A stretch of 64,000 nucleotides of DNA from Planctomycetota bacterium (GCA_021414065.1 JAIOPE010000151.1:1-64000), one strand, 5' to 3'; counted from the first letter of the stretch, positions 52,867-62,391 are shown. Notes: generated by a model from the letters alone, not told the origin. Translations and numbers: made by a program.

Positions 52867-54048
52867 CTACTTCCCCGACAGCTCAAACAACGCCGGGAAC
52901 GCTCCGCTCTCGATCTCTGCGAGCACCGTTGCGGCGGGGCGCGACTCGATGCAGCAGCCGTCCTGGCATCGGACGACCTGGATCTCGAGCAGCGAGTCCC
53001 TCGACGCGGCGAGCGCAGCGCGGTCGCGCAAGTAGAGGCCGCACGCGGCGAACATCCGGCCGGTTGCGTTGCCGTTCAGCGCGAGGTCCGCGAACGCCTC
53101 GGCGGCGAGCGGGTCCGCGAGGAGCACCTTCATCGCGAACGCGTCGCGCGTCGGCGCGCCGTCCTCTCCGGTGCAGACGCCCGGGAACGTCCCGGCGTCG
53201 GCGAGCACGCGCGCAGCGAGGCGACCGCCCGGCGTGAGGCGCACGTCGAGGTCCGCGTCGCCTGGGGCGGCGGGGACGAGCGCCGCACTGCGGATCGCGG
53301 CGAGTGCGACGTCGAGCTCAGCGGGGGACGTCACGCCGAGTCCGACGAGTCCGGCGACCCGCGCGCGCGCGGTCCGGCCCTGCACCGCGAGGAAGCGGAA
53401 CGCGGCGTCGCCGAGCGGTTCTGCGAGGAGGACGCGCACGGCCCGCTCCTCGATCGACGCACCGTCGTCGGTCTCCACCGCCGACTCCAGCGCGTCGAGC
53501 ACGTCCACCGCGAGCGCGCCGCCCACGGAGAGCCCGGCGAGGTCGGCGCGCTCCGGAGCGTCGGCGCCGGTCCACCGCTCGGCAGTGACGGTCGGCGTCG
53601 GCTCGCCGAGGAGCGCCGTGAGCGCGGCGTCGTGGTCGTCCGCGCCACGGAGGAGCAGCACGCCGATCGCGCGCGTCGTGAACGATCCGTGAGGCGCGCC
53701 CGCCTCGATCGCGCGGCCGACGTCGAGCGCGCCCGTCGGTTCACGCGCCAGGATCGCCCACGCGAGGAGGACGCTGGGGACGTCCGCGTCGTCGGCGTCG
53801 AACGCGCGGTCCGCGGAACCGACGAGCAGGCTGCCCGCGAGCTCGGCGTCGGGCGTGAGCGACAGACCCTCCACGAACTGGATGGGGTAGGGCCGCGTCG
53901 AGTGCCCGCTCTGGACGCGCGTCGCGTCCGGAGCGTTCGCGACGTCGGCGTTGTCCGATGGAGGATCGGGCGGTGCGCACGACGCTCCGAGGAGGACGGC
54001 GAGGAGTAGCGACGCGGCCGCCGTCAGCGAGCGCAGCGTGAACGGCAT
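52867..54048 (-). CDS. lipoprotein of unknown function
   Basis: Protein of 393 residues with a lipoprotein signal (LLGASC, Cys24). The mature chain has repeating helical hairpins that are Ala/Asp-rich ([62 protein letters not shown]), like an all-helical repeat protein. A Cys-rich end has [15 protein letters not shown]. The start is well supported: a near-consensus TACAAT lies 6 nt upstream of the ATG. It converges with the DUF6493-like gene. No family recognised. Confidence 0.72.
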   Translation of the reverse strand: MPFTLRSLTAAASLLLAVLLGASCAPPDPPSDNADVANAPDATRVQSGHSTRPYPIQFVEGLSLTPDAELAGSLLVGSADRAFDADDADVPSVLLAWAILAREPTGALDVGRAIEAGAPHGSFTTRAIGVLLLRGADDHDAALTALLGEPTPTVTAERWTGADAPERADLAGLSVGGALAVDVLDALESAVETDDGASIEERAVRVLLAEPLGDAAFRFLAVQGRTARARVAGLVGLGVTSPAELDVALAAIRSAALVPAAPGDADLDVRLTPGGRLAARVLADAGTFPGVCTGEDGAPTRDAFAMKVLLADPLAAEAFADLALNGNATGRMFAACGLYLRDRAALAASRDSLLEIQVVRCQDGCCIESRPAATVLAEIESGAFPALFELSGK

Positions 54049-54368
54049 GGTCCGATTGTAGCAGGGACGGGCGCGCTCGCCGGGGTGACGAGCCGCAACG
54101 CCCAGGACGTCGGGTGCTTCGCGGCTCGCTTCATCGCGCGTTTCACGCCCGTGACGATCGCCACGACCACGCCGCCCGCGGCGACGCCCGTGACCTGCTG
54201 CGCGTTGAGCGCGAGGTCGTCGCCGAGAATCCCGGACGTCTTCTTCGCCGCGAACTTCGTCATCACGGCGACGTCGTCGAGCACGCTCGCGATGTCGTCG
54301 AGCAGGGTGAGCAGGCTACAGGCGGGCCTGTGGGGCGCCTCGTGCGTGGTGGGAACGCGTGGAAGCAC
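54024..54368 (-). pseudogene. internally deleted DUF808 (YedI-like) remnant
   Basis: Residues 17-57 of this 114-residue frame ([45 protein letters not shown]) match the start of DUF808 membrane proteins. The next residues ([20 protein letters not shown]) look like the very end of such a protein, not the segment that should follow. The roughly 220 residues between, with all central membrane helices, are missing while the frame stays open. The normal start Met is also lost: the match begins just after a TGT codon. The frame runs 25 bp into the lipoprotein gene. I read it as the collapsed remainder of a full-length gene; translation as a small protein is possible but unsupported. Confidence 0.7.
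54055..54060 (-). promoter_or_regulatory. -10 element TACAAT, 6 nt before start codon
   Basis: On the minus strand TACAAT lies 6 nt before the ATG at 54048. It is the best match to a sigma-70 -10 box in the window, with no ribosome-binding site between, so the lipoprotein message is probably leaderless. It lies within the end of the DUF808 remnant. Confidence 0.55.
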
Positions 54369-54450
54369 GGGTCACGGAGGACGGCAGAAGGTACAGCGCG
54401 CGGAGGGCGCGCGAGCAACTCCGGATCGGAGTGCCGCTACGTTCCGTACC

Positions 54451-57400
54451 ATGGGGGCGGACCGAGGTGCCCTGCTGACCGTTGTTCCTGACGTTCCTCC
54501 TGACGCGCCAGAAGACGAGCCGCTCGACGAGCTCACTGGGCACCTTCGCGTCGGTGAGGCGCCGCTTCTCGATCCGGGACGTCAGCTTCTCCACCCGCGA
54601 CGCATCTCTGTGGCGGTCGGCTTCGTCGCGATGGTCGGACTCTGCGTGCTCGGGGTTCGGCTCGTCACGCGCAAGTCGCCGATCGAGCGCGCAGCCGACC
54701 TGCGCCGGATCGCGGCGGAGATGCTCGACTCGTCGCATCCCGAGGACGCATCGCGACTACTGACCGACGCGCTGGCGATCCACCCGGGCGACGCTGAGAC
54801 GCTCCACATGTTCGCCGCCGCCGCCATGAGACGCGGTCGGTACGCGGAGGCGGAGGATGCGCTGCGGCGCGCGCTGATTGCGCATCCGACGCACGTCGGC
54901 TGCAACACGTTGCGCGGACAACTGTCTCGCGCGCTCGGACGCAACGACGAGGCGGAGCAGTTCCTCGGGCGGGCCGTCGATGCGGCCGGGCCCGGCGCTG
55001 CGCCGTACTTCGCTCGCGCCGACGTTCGCCTGGAAGAAGGCGACCTCGACGGAGCCCTGGCCGACCTGCGCGCCGGACTCGATGGCGCGCGCGATCGCGA
55101 GTCGGCCGCGCGCTGTGTCGTCGCCGGGCATGTGGCGGACTTCCTCGGACGCACGACCTGGTCGAACGATCTGCGGTCGGAGGCCGACGAGTGCTATCGG
55201 CGCGCGCCCGGGCTCTCCGTGGGCCGGAACGCGGTGGAGCCCGCGATCGTCGCCGAGGCACAACTCTGCGGCGGACGGACGCGCGCCGCGCTGACGGCGC
55301 TGGACCAGGCCCCCGACGACGCTACGACGACCGTCGTGCGTGCCGAAGCGTTGCGAGTGGAAGGCGCGCACGAGGACGCCGAAGCCCTGCTCCGCGACGC
55401 AATGCAGCGTGCCGATGCCGCCCCGCTGCACGCAGCGCTCGTGCGGTTGTTCCTCGACGAAGACCGACTCCGCTCGGCCGCAGGCGAACTCGCGGATTCG
55501 ACGCGGCGCTTCCCGGCCGACGTGGGCCTCCTCCACGCCGGATCTGCGGTCGCGACCGAGGCGGCGATCGCAGCGGATCCCGGCGATCTGGTTTCGGCAG
55601 CGCTCGTCGTCGATCCGAGCGTCTTCAATCCGATGGAAGCGCTGTTCGCGACGCGAGTCATCGAGCACGCGAACGACGTCGGGTCGCTCCGCGTCGCCGT
55701 CGCGATCCTGTGGCCTGGATGCGCCCGCCCGCGCGCCGATGTTGCTCCAGCCGTTGCTTCCGATGTTGCCACCGATGTTGCCACCGCGACCTCGACCGAC
55801 CCGACGGCGGCGCCGTCGGCCACGCCGTTCGACGAAGCGCTGCGGCGACTTCTCGTGATCGCTCCGGACGATCCGTACGCGCATCTCTGGCTTGGCGCCA
55901 GCCGGATGCGGCGCGGCGACGCGAAGGCGGCGATGGGTGATCTGGACCTCGCCGTCGCGGCGTCGGATCAGCTTGGACTCGTCGCCCGCGCTCGTCTCGT
56001 TCGGGCCATCGCACGCACCGCGGAGGGTGAGTTCGAGGGTGCGCTGCGCGACGTGCGCGCCGCGGTGGCAGGCGGCGCGCCCGCGCGCGCCGCGGCCGGG
56101 ATCGAGGCGGAGTTGTGGATGCGGTGGCGCAAGCCGTTGCTCGCGCGCGGCGTCGCGCGCCTCGCCGCCGCACGCTGGCCCGACGATCTGCGTGTGGCGT
56201 ACGCGCTCGCGCGAGCGTTGACGACGCAGCCCGGTGAGACGGCCGACGCCGAGCTCGACCGCGAGCGCGACACCGAGCGCGACGAGGTGGAGACCCGTCT
56301 CGCGCTCGCGTCGATGGACCCCGACGCCGTGCGGGCAGCCGTACGGAAACTCTCGCGGCAGGGCGACTTCGACGCGTCCGCGACCCGCGCGCTCGCCGGC
56401 GTGTGGGTCGAAGCGGCGACCGTGTGGGCCGAACGCGAGCGAGAGCACCCTGACGACCCGGAAGCAGCGCTCGGCCACGCCAGGACCCTCGTGCGCGCGG
56501 GCAGAAGCCGTCAGGCCGATGCAGTCCTGCGCCGCGCGCAGGAGCGCGTGACCGACGACCGACTGATGCTGGCGCGCGTCCACGTGCTCGCGTCGCTCGG
56601 ACGGCTCGACGCTGCGACCGACCTGCTGCGCTCACAACTCCTGGACCGGCCGACCGACCCCCGCTTCCGCCTGGAGGCGGCCTGGCTCCAGATCCAGAGC
56701 GGCGAAGGTGCGGCCGCGGCCGTCGCTCTGCGCGCGCTCTTCGCTGCGACCGACGTGCCCCCTGCGACGCGCACGGAGGCCGCGCTCTCGCTCCTCACCG
56801 ACGACCGCGTGGCGGCGGCAGACGCGGACGCGGTCCTCGCGTGGCTCGCTACGGCGCCGCCGGGAACGCCGGACGACGTCACGCGGCACGTCCTGACGGG
56901 ATACGCGCGCCTGGCGCTCGGTGCGCCCGACGAAGCGATTCTCGAAGCCGAGGCCGTGCTCGGACGCACGTTGGCGTCGCCCGACGCGGCGGTGCTGGCG
57001 GCTCGCGCATGGCTGGCATCCGGCCGCCCGGACCGAGCTGAAACCATGCTCTCGCGGGTGCTCTCGGGGCGTTGCGACGACCGCCGCGTCAGGAATCTGG
57101 CGTCGCACGTTCGGCTGCTCCTTGGACTGGATGCCCAGCAGGCCGGTGATGACGCCGCTGCCTCGGGCTGGTGGGAGAGCGCGATCACCGGCGGTGAACT
57201 CGATTGCGTCGCGGCGGCGGCGATTGCCGACCTGTACGCCCGGAAGGGCGATGTGGGAGCGACGTTCGCGGTCGTCCGCCGTGTCGGCGCCGAACGCTCG
57301 CACTTCGCGGCGGGCGCGATCCTGCGGGGACACTGCGCAGCCGTGTTGGGCCGAGACGACGTCGCCCTGGCGGAGTACAGCGAAGCACTCACGCGAGATC

Positions 57401-58560
57401 CCTCGCACCCGGCGGTGCTCACTGCATACGTAGGCGCCGCGGTGCGGTCCGGCGAGTTCGCGGCGGCGCTGGTCGCCTGCCGCCGCGCGATCTACGCCGG
57501 AGATCGCCTGGGTGTTGCTCACGCGTTGCTCGCCGGAGTGCTGGTGCGGGGCCAAGTCTCTGCGGGTCCGCGCACCGAAGACGCCGCGGCGGTCGAAGGC
57601 AGCGCTGGCGAGGCCAGCACCGCTGAGGCGATCGCGGCGCTGCGCGTCGCGTGCGACCGCGACCCGGGCGACTTCGTCGCGCTGGCCGACCTCGTAGACG
57701 TCCTGCGCCGTGGCGGAGGTGGGGGCGCGGCGGCGAGCGTCGTCGCGGCGGCCGTCGCGCGCGAAGCGACCCCACGAGCGGCGGGACGAACCGCAGCGGG
57801 ACTCGCCCGAGCGCGGCTCGTCGTCGAGACCGGTTCCATCCTCGGGTCGATCGATCGGCTGCGCGACGTGCTGAGCGGTCGTCTCGGCTCGTGGCGGTCG
57901 TCGTTCGCGATGGGGCGTGCGTTGGCGATGACGGGGTCGCCGGAGGGTGCGAGATCGTGGTTCGAGCGGGCCGTCTTCGAAGCGCCCGACGAGTTCGCGC
58001 CGCAGGCCGCGTTGTTGCGCGTGCTCACGGACCTCGACCGTCTCGACGAAGCGGAGCGGCGGCTCGCGGAGCGCACGTCGGACCGCCCCGGCGACGCCGG
58101 CGCGTGGTGCCTCCTCGGGATGATCGCGGACCACCGGAAGGACCCGGAGATGGCGGAGCACAGATACCGCCGGGCGCTCGCAGTCGCCCCTCATCACGCG
58201 CTGGCGTCGAACGAACTCGCGTGCATCCTGTTCGACCGGCCGGGACGGGCGGACGAGGCGATCGCCTTCGCCGCCGCTGCGGTCCGCGCGCGTCCCGAGG
58301 TTCCGGAACTGGCGGCGACGCACGCGTGGCTGCTCCTGCGCGCGGGGCACCCCGACGCAGCGGCGTGGGCGCTCGACGACGCGGTGCGACTGCACCCCGA
58401 CTTCGCGCTCATCCGTCTGCACCGCGCCGAGGCCGCGCTCGCGCGATCGCAGACGGATGCCGCAGTCGCTGAGTACCGGACGGCGGTGCGACTCGACCCG
58501 TCGATGGCCGCGCGCGCCGGCGCGGCGCTGCGTGCGGCGGACGCGCGCGCACGTCGGTGA
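54451..58560 (+). CDS. giant TPR-repeat membrane-anchored protein
   Basis: Protein of 1369 residues. A cytoplasmic segment of about 50 residues precedes one membrane helix (about 52-71, ISVAVGFVAMVGLCVLGVRLV). The remainder is a superhelix of TPR repeats (for example HPGDAETLHMFAAAAMRRGRYAEAEDALRRAL, DDPYAHLWLGASRMRRGDAKAAMGDLDLAV, HPDFALIRLHRAEAALARSQTDAAVAEYRTAV). Several spacers are Ala/Thr-rich (ASDVATDVATATSTDPTAAPSA). Large TPR proteins such as PrsT accompany PEP-CTERM export systems, and the next gene encodes a PEP-CTERM protein, but that link is only contextual. The long frame upstream of 54451 overlaps the DUF808 remnant and has no domain, so I chose this ATG; TACGTT lies 7 nt before it. 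Confidence 0.83.
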   Translation: MGADRGALLTVVPDVPPDAPEDEPLDELTGHLRVGEAPLLDPGRQLLHPRRISVAVGFVAMVGLCVLGVRLVTRKSPIERAADLRRIAAEMLDSSHPEDASRLLTDALAIHPGDAETLHMFAAAAMRRGRYAEAEDALRRALIAHPTHVGCNTLRGQLSRALGRNDEAEQFLGRAVDAAGPGAAPYFARADVRLEEGDLDGALADLRAGLDGARDRESAARCVVAGHVADFLGRTTWSNDLRSEADECYRRAPGLSVGRNAVEPAIVAEAQLCGGRTRAALTALDQAPDDATTTVVRAEALRVEGAHEDAEALLRDAMQRADAAPLHAALVRLFLDEDRLRSAAGELADSTRRFPADVGLLHAGSAVATEAAIAADPGDLVSAALVVDPSVFNPMEALFATRVIEHANDVGSLRVAVAILWPGCARPRADVAPAVASDVATDVATATSTDPTAAPSATPFDEALRRLLVIAPDDPYAHLWLGASRMRRGDAKAAMGDLDLAVAASDQLGLVARARLVRAIARTAEGEFEGALRDVRAAVAGGAPARAAAGIEAELWMRWRKPLLARGVARLAAARWPDDLRVAYALARALTTQPGETADAELDRERDTERDEVETRLALASMDPDAVRAAVRKLSRQGDFDASATRALAGVWVEAATVWAEREREHPDDPEAALGHARTLVRAGRSRQADAVLRRAQERVTDDRLMLARVHVLASLGRLDAATDLLRSQLLDRPTDPRFRLEAAWLQIQSGEGAAAAVALRALFAATDVPPATRTEAALSLLTDDRVAAADADAVLAWLATAPPGTPDDVTRHVLTGYARLALGAPDEAILEAEAVLGRTLASPDAAVLAARAWLASGRPDRAETMLSRVLSGRCDDRRVRNLASHVRLLLGLDAQQAGDDAAASGWWESAITGGELDCVAAAAIADLYARKGDVGATFAVVRRVGAERSHFAAGAILRGHCAAVLGRDDVALAEYSEALTRDPSHPAVLTAYVGAAVRSGEFAAALVACRRAIYAGDRLGVAHALLAGVLVRGQVSAGPRTEDAAAVEGSAGEASTAEAIAALRVACDRDPGDFVALADLVDVLRRGGGGGAAASVVAAAVAREATPRAAGRTAAGLARARLVVETGSILGSIDRLRDVLSGRLGSWRSSFAMGRALAMTGSPEGARSWFERAVFEAPDEFAPQAALLRVLTDLDRLDEAERRLAERTSDRPGDAGAWCLLGMIADHRKDPEMAEHRYRRALAVAPHHALASNELACILFDRPGRADEAIAFAAAAVRARPEVPELAATHAWLLLRAGHPDAAAWALDDAVRLHPDFALIRLHRAEAALARSQTDAAVAEYRTAVRLDPSMAARAGAALRAADARARR

Positions 58561-59307
58561 TCAGACCGTTGTCCGCGCGCGACGGGCCGCGCGGCGGCGT
58601 CGCACTTCGAAACCGAGTCCGCAGATGCCGAGCGCGAACAGCGCCCAGGTTGCCGGCTCCGGGACGGCGACCATCAGCACCACGTTGTCGATTGCCCACT
58701 GGTCACGATTCGTTCCGCCGGCGGGCTGCTGGAATCGGATCTGCAGTGTGTTTTTCAGCGCAGGCGACGGCAGGTGGATGGTCACCGCCACGAACCCCGC
58801 GCGGTAGGTGGTCGAGTTCCATGTGAACGTCTGCAGGTTCGTGAACGACGTGCCGTTGACCGTGTACTGGACGGAGACGTCGTCTCCGGACTCGAACTCC
58901 TGAAACGTCTGTCCGTCGGTGACGATCTCGTTCTGCGTGCCGTCGCCGTCGTTGCCGGTGTACCGGAGGTTGAACGTGAGCGTCGCCGTGGCGCGCGCAG
59001 CGCCGAGCACGACTGTCGTCGCCTGCTCGTTGCCGCCGTTGAAGTACAGATACCGGTTCGTTGCCGCGGCGTTCAGGCGGACCGTGGTCTTGCCCTCGGC
59101 GGTGGCGGATGCCCACTTCGCGGAGCCCTGGGGCAGCAAGCTGCTTCCGACGGTGTAGCTCTCGAACGTCTCCGAGAACACGGTCACCTGCTGTGCAGAT
59201 GCGATCGGAGCAGTCCACACGAGCACTGCGACCGCCAGGATCATCCTGGCAGCGAACGTACGTCGTCGAGCGACGCCAAAGGGCGCGTCTATGTCGGGGC
59301 ACTGCAC
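58561..59307 (-). CDS. PEP-CTERM sorting-signal protein
   Basis: Protein of 248 residues from a GTG start, with an alternative ATG at 59244. It has a signal peptide with a basic n-region (RRRTFAARMILAVAVLVW, ending IASA) and a beta-sandwich body beginning VFSETFESYTVGSSLL. The C-terminus is a PEP-CTERM signal: VPEP, a hydrophobic segment (ATWALFALGICGLGF) and an Arg cluster (RRRRAARRAR). Such proteins are processed by an exosortase (EpsH/XrtA type) and released to the surface or extracellular matrix. No exosortase lies in the window. The stop abuts that of the convergent TPR gene with no gap. Confidence 0.87.
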   Translation of the reverse strand: MQCPDIDAPFGVARRRTFAARMILAVAVLVWTAPIASAQQVTVFSETFESYTVGSSLLPQGSAKWASATAEGKTTVRLNAAATNRYLYFNGGNEQATTVVLGAARATATLTFNLRYTGNDGDGTQNEIVTDGQTFQEFESGDDVSVQYTVNGTSFTNLQTFTWNSTTYRAGFVAVTIHLPSPALKNTLQIRFQQPAGGTNRDQWAIDNVVLMVAVPEPATWALFALGICGLGFEVRRRRAARRARTTV

Positions 59308-59416
59308 ACCATCGGAACGAGCCTGCCGAGCGGGCGCATACCAAGCAGACGCTGCATTTCACCCGATCGGCGCGCAGCGCGAGCCTGCGTGCGGGTTCCA
59401 CCCCAGCAGCGGAGGC

Positions 59417-59440
59417 GGGACCTTTGGTGCGGAAGGTCCC
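59417..59440. other. 8-bp hairpin in the intergenic region between PEP-CTERM and paralogue 2
   Basis: Perfect 8-bp stem (gggacctt at 59417-59424 with aaggtccc at 59433-59440) and an 8-nt loop, in the 263-bp gap between two divergent genes. It could be an operator or a leader hairpin of the PEP-CTERM transcript. The rest of the gap shows no gene. Confidence 0.35.
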
Positions 59441-59558
59441 CGACGAGGCAAGTGGCCGTCCGGGAATAGGTGGCACACTTGGCTGCGCTCCAGCGAACCG
59501 ACTGCAAGGCGGGCGAGGCGGGCCAACTCCCCGTTGCGTCGGGCGGACGGCGGCAGAG

Positions 59559-59564
59559 TAGACT
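59559..59564 (+). promoter_or_regulatory. -10-like element TAGACT, 6 nt before start codon
   Basis: TAGACT ends 6 nt before the ATG at 59571. TTGCGT (59534-59539) lies 19 bp upstream as a possible -35 box. There is no ribosome-binding site. Confidence 0.45.
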
Positions 59565-59570
59565 CCCGCA

Positions 59571-60797
59571 ATGCGCGTGCGCACCGTCATCGTCTGCGCG
59601 GCCCTCCTCGTCGTGGCGGTCGCCGTTGCCGCGGTTGCGTTCGTCTGCGGTCATCCGGGGTGGTTCCCGTGGGCGTTCCAGTACAGCCGGGATTGGCGCG
59701 GTGCGCTCGTCGCGCAGACAGACGGCGCCGACGGTCTCCGCATCCACTCGTACGACCGCGATCGGCAGTTCGACTTCCAGCCGCACTCCGGAACGGTGCT
59801 GTTCGAGACCCACGACGCGGACGTGGCGCGGGAGCTCCTAGATCTCGTGCGGATCGCCGACCGGGCGAGCGGCGACCACTGCCTCTGCATCGGGGGCGAC
59901 GAAGTGGACGTCCTCCGCGGCGACTCCGTCGCGGCCAGCTTCCAGTTCCAGCACGGGCGCTCGCTACGGTCCCTTCAGCTCTGGCCCGGCGACGCCACGC
60001 TCACCGCCGAGTCCGCAGAGGCCGTCTGCGCCTGGTTCGGCGCGCACGGCATGCACGTCGAGAGTCCCCAGCAGGCCGCGGCACGGATCGATGCGGCGAC
60101 GCGCGCCCTGGAGGCGGCGCAGGACGCGAGCGTCGGCCCCGCGCGGTCGCGCGCACTCCGGGCCTGCCACGACCGCGCGACCGCCGAGGTCCTCCTGGCC
60201 GAGTGGTTCCCCGAGCAGGCGGACCGAGTCGTTCTCGTGGCGCGCTTCCTCTCCGCCCGGTCGGAGGACGCGCGCGGCGACGCCGAGAGGGCGTACGACA
60301 ACCTGCATGGGTGGTTGCTCAAGGCGGACGACTTCGCCACCGTCGCGCGGACGGCCGAGCGGATGCTCGCGAGTGAGTCCGAAGCGTTGCGGGGAGCGGT
60401 TCTGTTCTGCGACTTCGGCGGTCGCGTCGCGTGCGAGTTTCCTGAGCAGACGATTCCCGATCTGCAAATGCGGGTGGCGCGCATCCTCGTCGGATCATCG
60501 AGCGAGGAGGACCGATGTCTCGGCCTCAAGATGCTCTACTGCATCGGCGACACGCCGGACGTCCGCGCGTTGCTCGTCGGCCTGCTGCCGCCCGCTGGCG
60601 ACGGCGAGTTCCACGGCCCATCGACCGAGTCGCAGATGCGGGCCGCTGGTGTACTCGCCGGGATCTGCGATCCGTCGTTGTTCACTCGTCTGCGAGCGCT
60701 GGCCGTGTCGTCGGGCGACAGATCCCGATGGACTGCCGACATCGAGCGGCGGATCGCCGCGCGCGCCGACGGCGGCGGCTCCGGTCGCTCTCGCTGA
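59571..60797 (+). CDS. membrane-anchored protein of unknown function, paralogue 2
   Basis: Protein of 408 residues, the same length as the paralogue at 47235-48461. Membrane anchor at about 4-28 (TVIVCAALLVVAVAVAAVAFV). Shared core segments include FPWAFQYSRDWRGAL, GDHCLCIGGDEVDVLRGDSV, TAESAEAVCAWFGAHGM, ALEAAQDASVG, ALLAEWFP/VLLAEWFP and ESQMRAAGVLAGICDPS. The main differences are conservative and spread evenly, so both copies look functional. The helical C-terminal half resembles HEAT repeats. Family not recognised; the conserved CLC motif could be a disulfide or metal site. Confidence 0.78.
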   Translation: MRVRTVIVCAALLVVAVAVAAVAFVCGHPGWFPWAFQYSRDWRGALVAQTDGADGLRIHSYDRDRQFDFQPHSGTVLFETHDADVARELLDLVRIADRASGDHCLCIGGDEVDVLRGDSVAASFQFQHGRSLRSLQLWPGDATLTAESAEAVCAWFGAHGMHVESPQQAAARIDAATRALEAAQDASVGPARSRALRACHDRATAEVLLAEWFPEQADRVVLVARFLSARSEDARGDAERAYDNLHGWLLKADDFATVARTAERMLASESEALRGAVLFCDFGGRVACEFPEQTIPDLQMRVARILVGSSSEEDRCLGLKMLYCIGDTPDVRALLVGLLPPAGDGEFHGPSTESQMRAAGVLAGICDPSLFTRLRALAVSSGDRSRWTADIERRIAARADGGGSGRSR

Positions 60798-60879
60798 ACC
60801 CGGTCCCCGGGCAACGACCCGGCCCGGACTCGGCGGAACTCCCGGCGTTCGCCGCCGCGTCCCGGGTTGCGGCCGGCGA

Positions 60880-61215
60880 CTACTTCTCGTGGACGTCGGC
60901 CCAGCAGGTCTTCATGATCGAGCAGTAGTTCACGCCGAAGCCGGCGCCGCCGGTGACGGTCGTGTACTCGGCGAGCGTGAGCTCACGGACGATCGAGGGG
61001 TTCGTCACGCCGACGAACTGGCCGGAGCCGTTCACGAACTTCGAGTCGAAGCGCTGATTGAGTTGCGCCGTGGCGGTGTCGGCGCCGTAGGCGGTGCGAC
61101 CGGAGGCGCCGTCCTGGACTTCCCAGAAGCGCGCGAGGCCCGAGTCGCAGGACTGGCAGGCGGGGAGCGCCAGCCCAGCGGCGGCGAGAAACGCGAACGT
61201 GAGGATCTTGTTCAT
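60880..61215 (-). CDS. small lipoprotein
   Basis: Protein of 111 residues with an AGGAGA ribosome-binding site and a lipoprotein signal (LALPAC, Cys20) followed by QSCDSG. The mature part has three more Cys, one near the signal and two at the C-terminus (NYCSIMKTCWADVHEK), and a short VQDGASGRTAYGADTATAQLNQRF segment. No family recognised. It lies 44 bp downstream of rsmH on the same strand and may be co-transcribed. The long open frame that runs from here back through rsmH in another register is a shadow. Confidence 0.72.
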   Translation of the reverse strand: MNKILTFAFLAAAGLALPACQSCDSGLARFWEVQDGASGRTAYGADTATAQLNQRFDSKFVNGSGQFVGVTNPSIVRELTLAEYTTVTGGAGFGVNYCSIMKTCWADVHEK

Positions 61216-61259
61216 GGGACGGGAGTCTCCTGGCGGGTGATGAGTGGCGACGAAGGTAG

Positions 61260-62384
61260 TCACCCTGCGGGCGGCGCGTCGAGACGAATCCCGACATGAA
61301 GGCGCGCGGACCGCGATCGTGGGTTGCGGCGGCGTTCGTCGGACGACGGCACGAGCGGTTCGGCGAGGGGCGACATCCAGAGGCCCTGCTCGGCCCCCTG
61401 CTCGAACGCCGCGCGCACGAGCGACTCTTCGCCCGAGTGGAACGTGAGGATCGCCGCGCGTCCGCCGGGCCGGACGATCCACGGCAGGTCGCGGAGGAAC
61501 TGCGACAGGTGCTCGGTCTCGCGGTTGACGACCATGCGCACGGCCTGGAACGTCCGCGCTGCGGGATGCGCCGTGAACGCGCTGTCGCGGACGAACTTCT
61601 CTCCCGGGATCTCCTTCGCCGCGAGCACCGCGGAGACCAGGTCGGCCGTGTGGTCGAGCGGGCGGGCGCTTTCGCGGCGGCGGACGATCTCGCGGGCGAT
61701 GTCGTCGGCGTCCTCCTCGTCGCCGAGGTCGCGAATCGCGGTCTCGATGTCTTCGCGGCTGGCCGTCGCGAGCCACTGCGCTGCGGTGCCCGGCCGCGAG
61801 CGGTCCATCCGCATGTCGAGGGGGCCGTCGTTCTTGAACGAGAACCCGCGGTCGGGGCGGTCCAGTTGCATCGACGAGCACCCGAGGTCGGCCAGTACGA
61901 GATCGGCGCCGTCGATCCCTTCGTCGCGCAGCGCCTTCGCCGCGCCCGAGTAGCTCCCGTGACGCACGGCGACGACGAGCCCGCGACGTCGCAGGCGCTC
62001 CGCGGCGCGCGGCAGTTCGTCGGCGTCGCGGTCCATGCCGACGAGACGTCCGCCGGGCGCGATCCGCTGCGCGACGGCCTCCGCGTGGCCGCCGTAGCCG
62101 AGCGTGGCGTCGAGATAGACGTCGCCGGGGCGGGGACGGAGCGCCGCGAGGACTTCGTCGAGCATCACGGGCAGATGGGACCCCGCCGGCGTCGATCCGC
62201 GAGCGACGGCCTTCGCGACCTCGCCGGGGAACCGCTCGGGGTTCAGCTCCTTGTACTTTTCGTCGAAGCGGCGGGGATGCGTGCCGCGGTAGCGCGGGCG
62301 GCGGGGGGGACGGCCTGAGGACGAATCCGGCGTAGAACCGGGAGACGAACCGGAGGGGGGAGAGGAATCGGTCACGGCGCGCAT
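61260..62384 (-). CDS. rsmH: 16S rRNA (cytosine1402-N4)-methyltransferase RsmH with extended N-terminus
   Basis: Protein of 374 residues. RsmH (MraW) methylates N4 of C1402 in the 16S rRNA P site. Its signatures are clear: HLPVMLDEVLAALRPRPGDVYLDATLGYGGHAEAV (SAM-binding motif I with GYGGH in place of GxGGH), LVLADLGCSSMQLDRPDRGFSF, GPLDMRMD, EEDADDIAREIVRRRE, AFTAHPAARTFQAVRMVVN and ILTFHSGEESLV. About 65 residues precede the catalytic domain: a Ser/Pro/Arg-rich part and a conserved block (RYRGTHPRRFDEKYKELNPERF). The gene is not in a dcw (mra) cluster. Its start is 19 bp from that of the divergent MOSC gene. Confidence 0.95.
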   Translation of the reverse strand: MRAVTDSSPPSGSSPGSTPDSSSGRPPRRPRYRGTHPRRFDEKYKELNPERFPGEVAKAVARGSTPAGSHLPVMLDEVLAALRPRPGDVYLDATLGYGGHAEAVAQRIAPGGRLVGMDRDADELPRAAERLRRRGLVVAVRHGSYSGAAKALRDEGIDGADLVLADLGCSSMQLDRPDRGFSFKNDGPLDMRMDRSRPGTAAQWLATASREDIETAIRDLGDEEDADDIAREIVRRRESARPLDHTADLVSAVLAAKEIPGEKFVRDSAFTAHPAARTFQAVRMVVNRETEHLSQFLRDLPWIVRPGGRAAILTFHSGEESLVRAAFEQGAEQGLWMSPLAEPLVPSSDERRRNPRSRSARLHVGIRLDAPPAG

Positions 62385-62391
62385 CGTCGCA

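Noticed and set aside
54085-54450. N-terminal extension of the giant TPR protein
   Set aside because: It overlaps the DUF808 remnant on the other strand, has no domain, and the ATG at 54451 is followed by a normal cytoplasmic tail and membrane helix.
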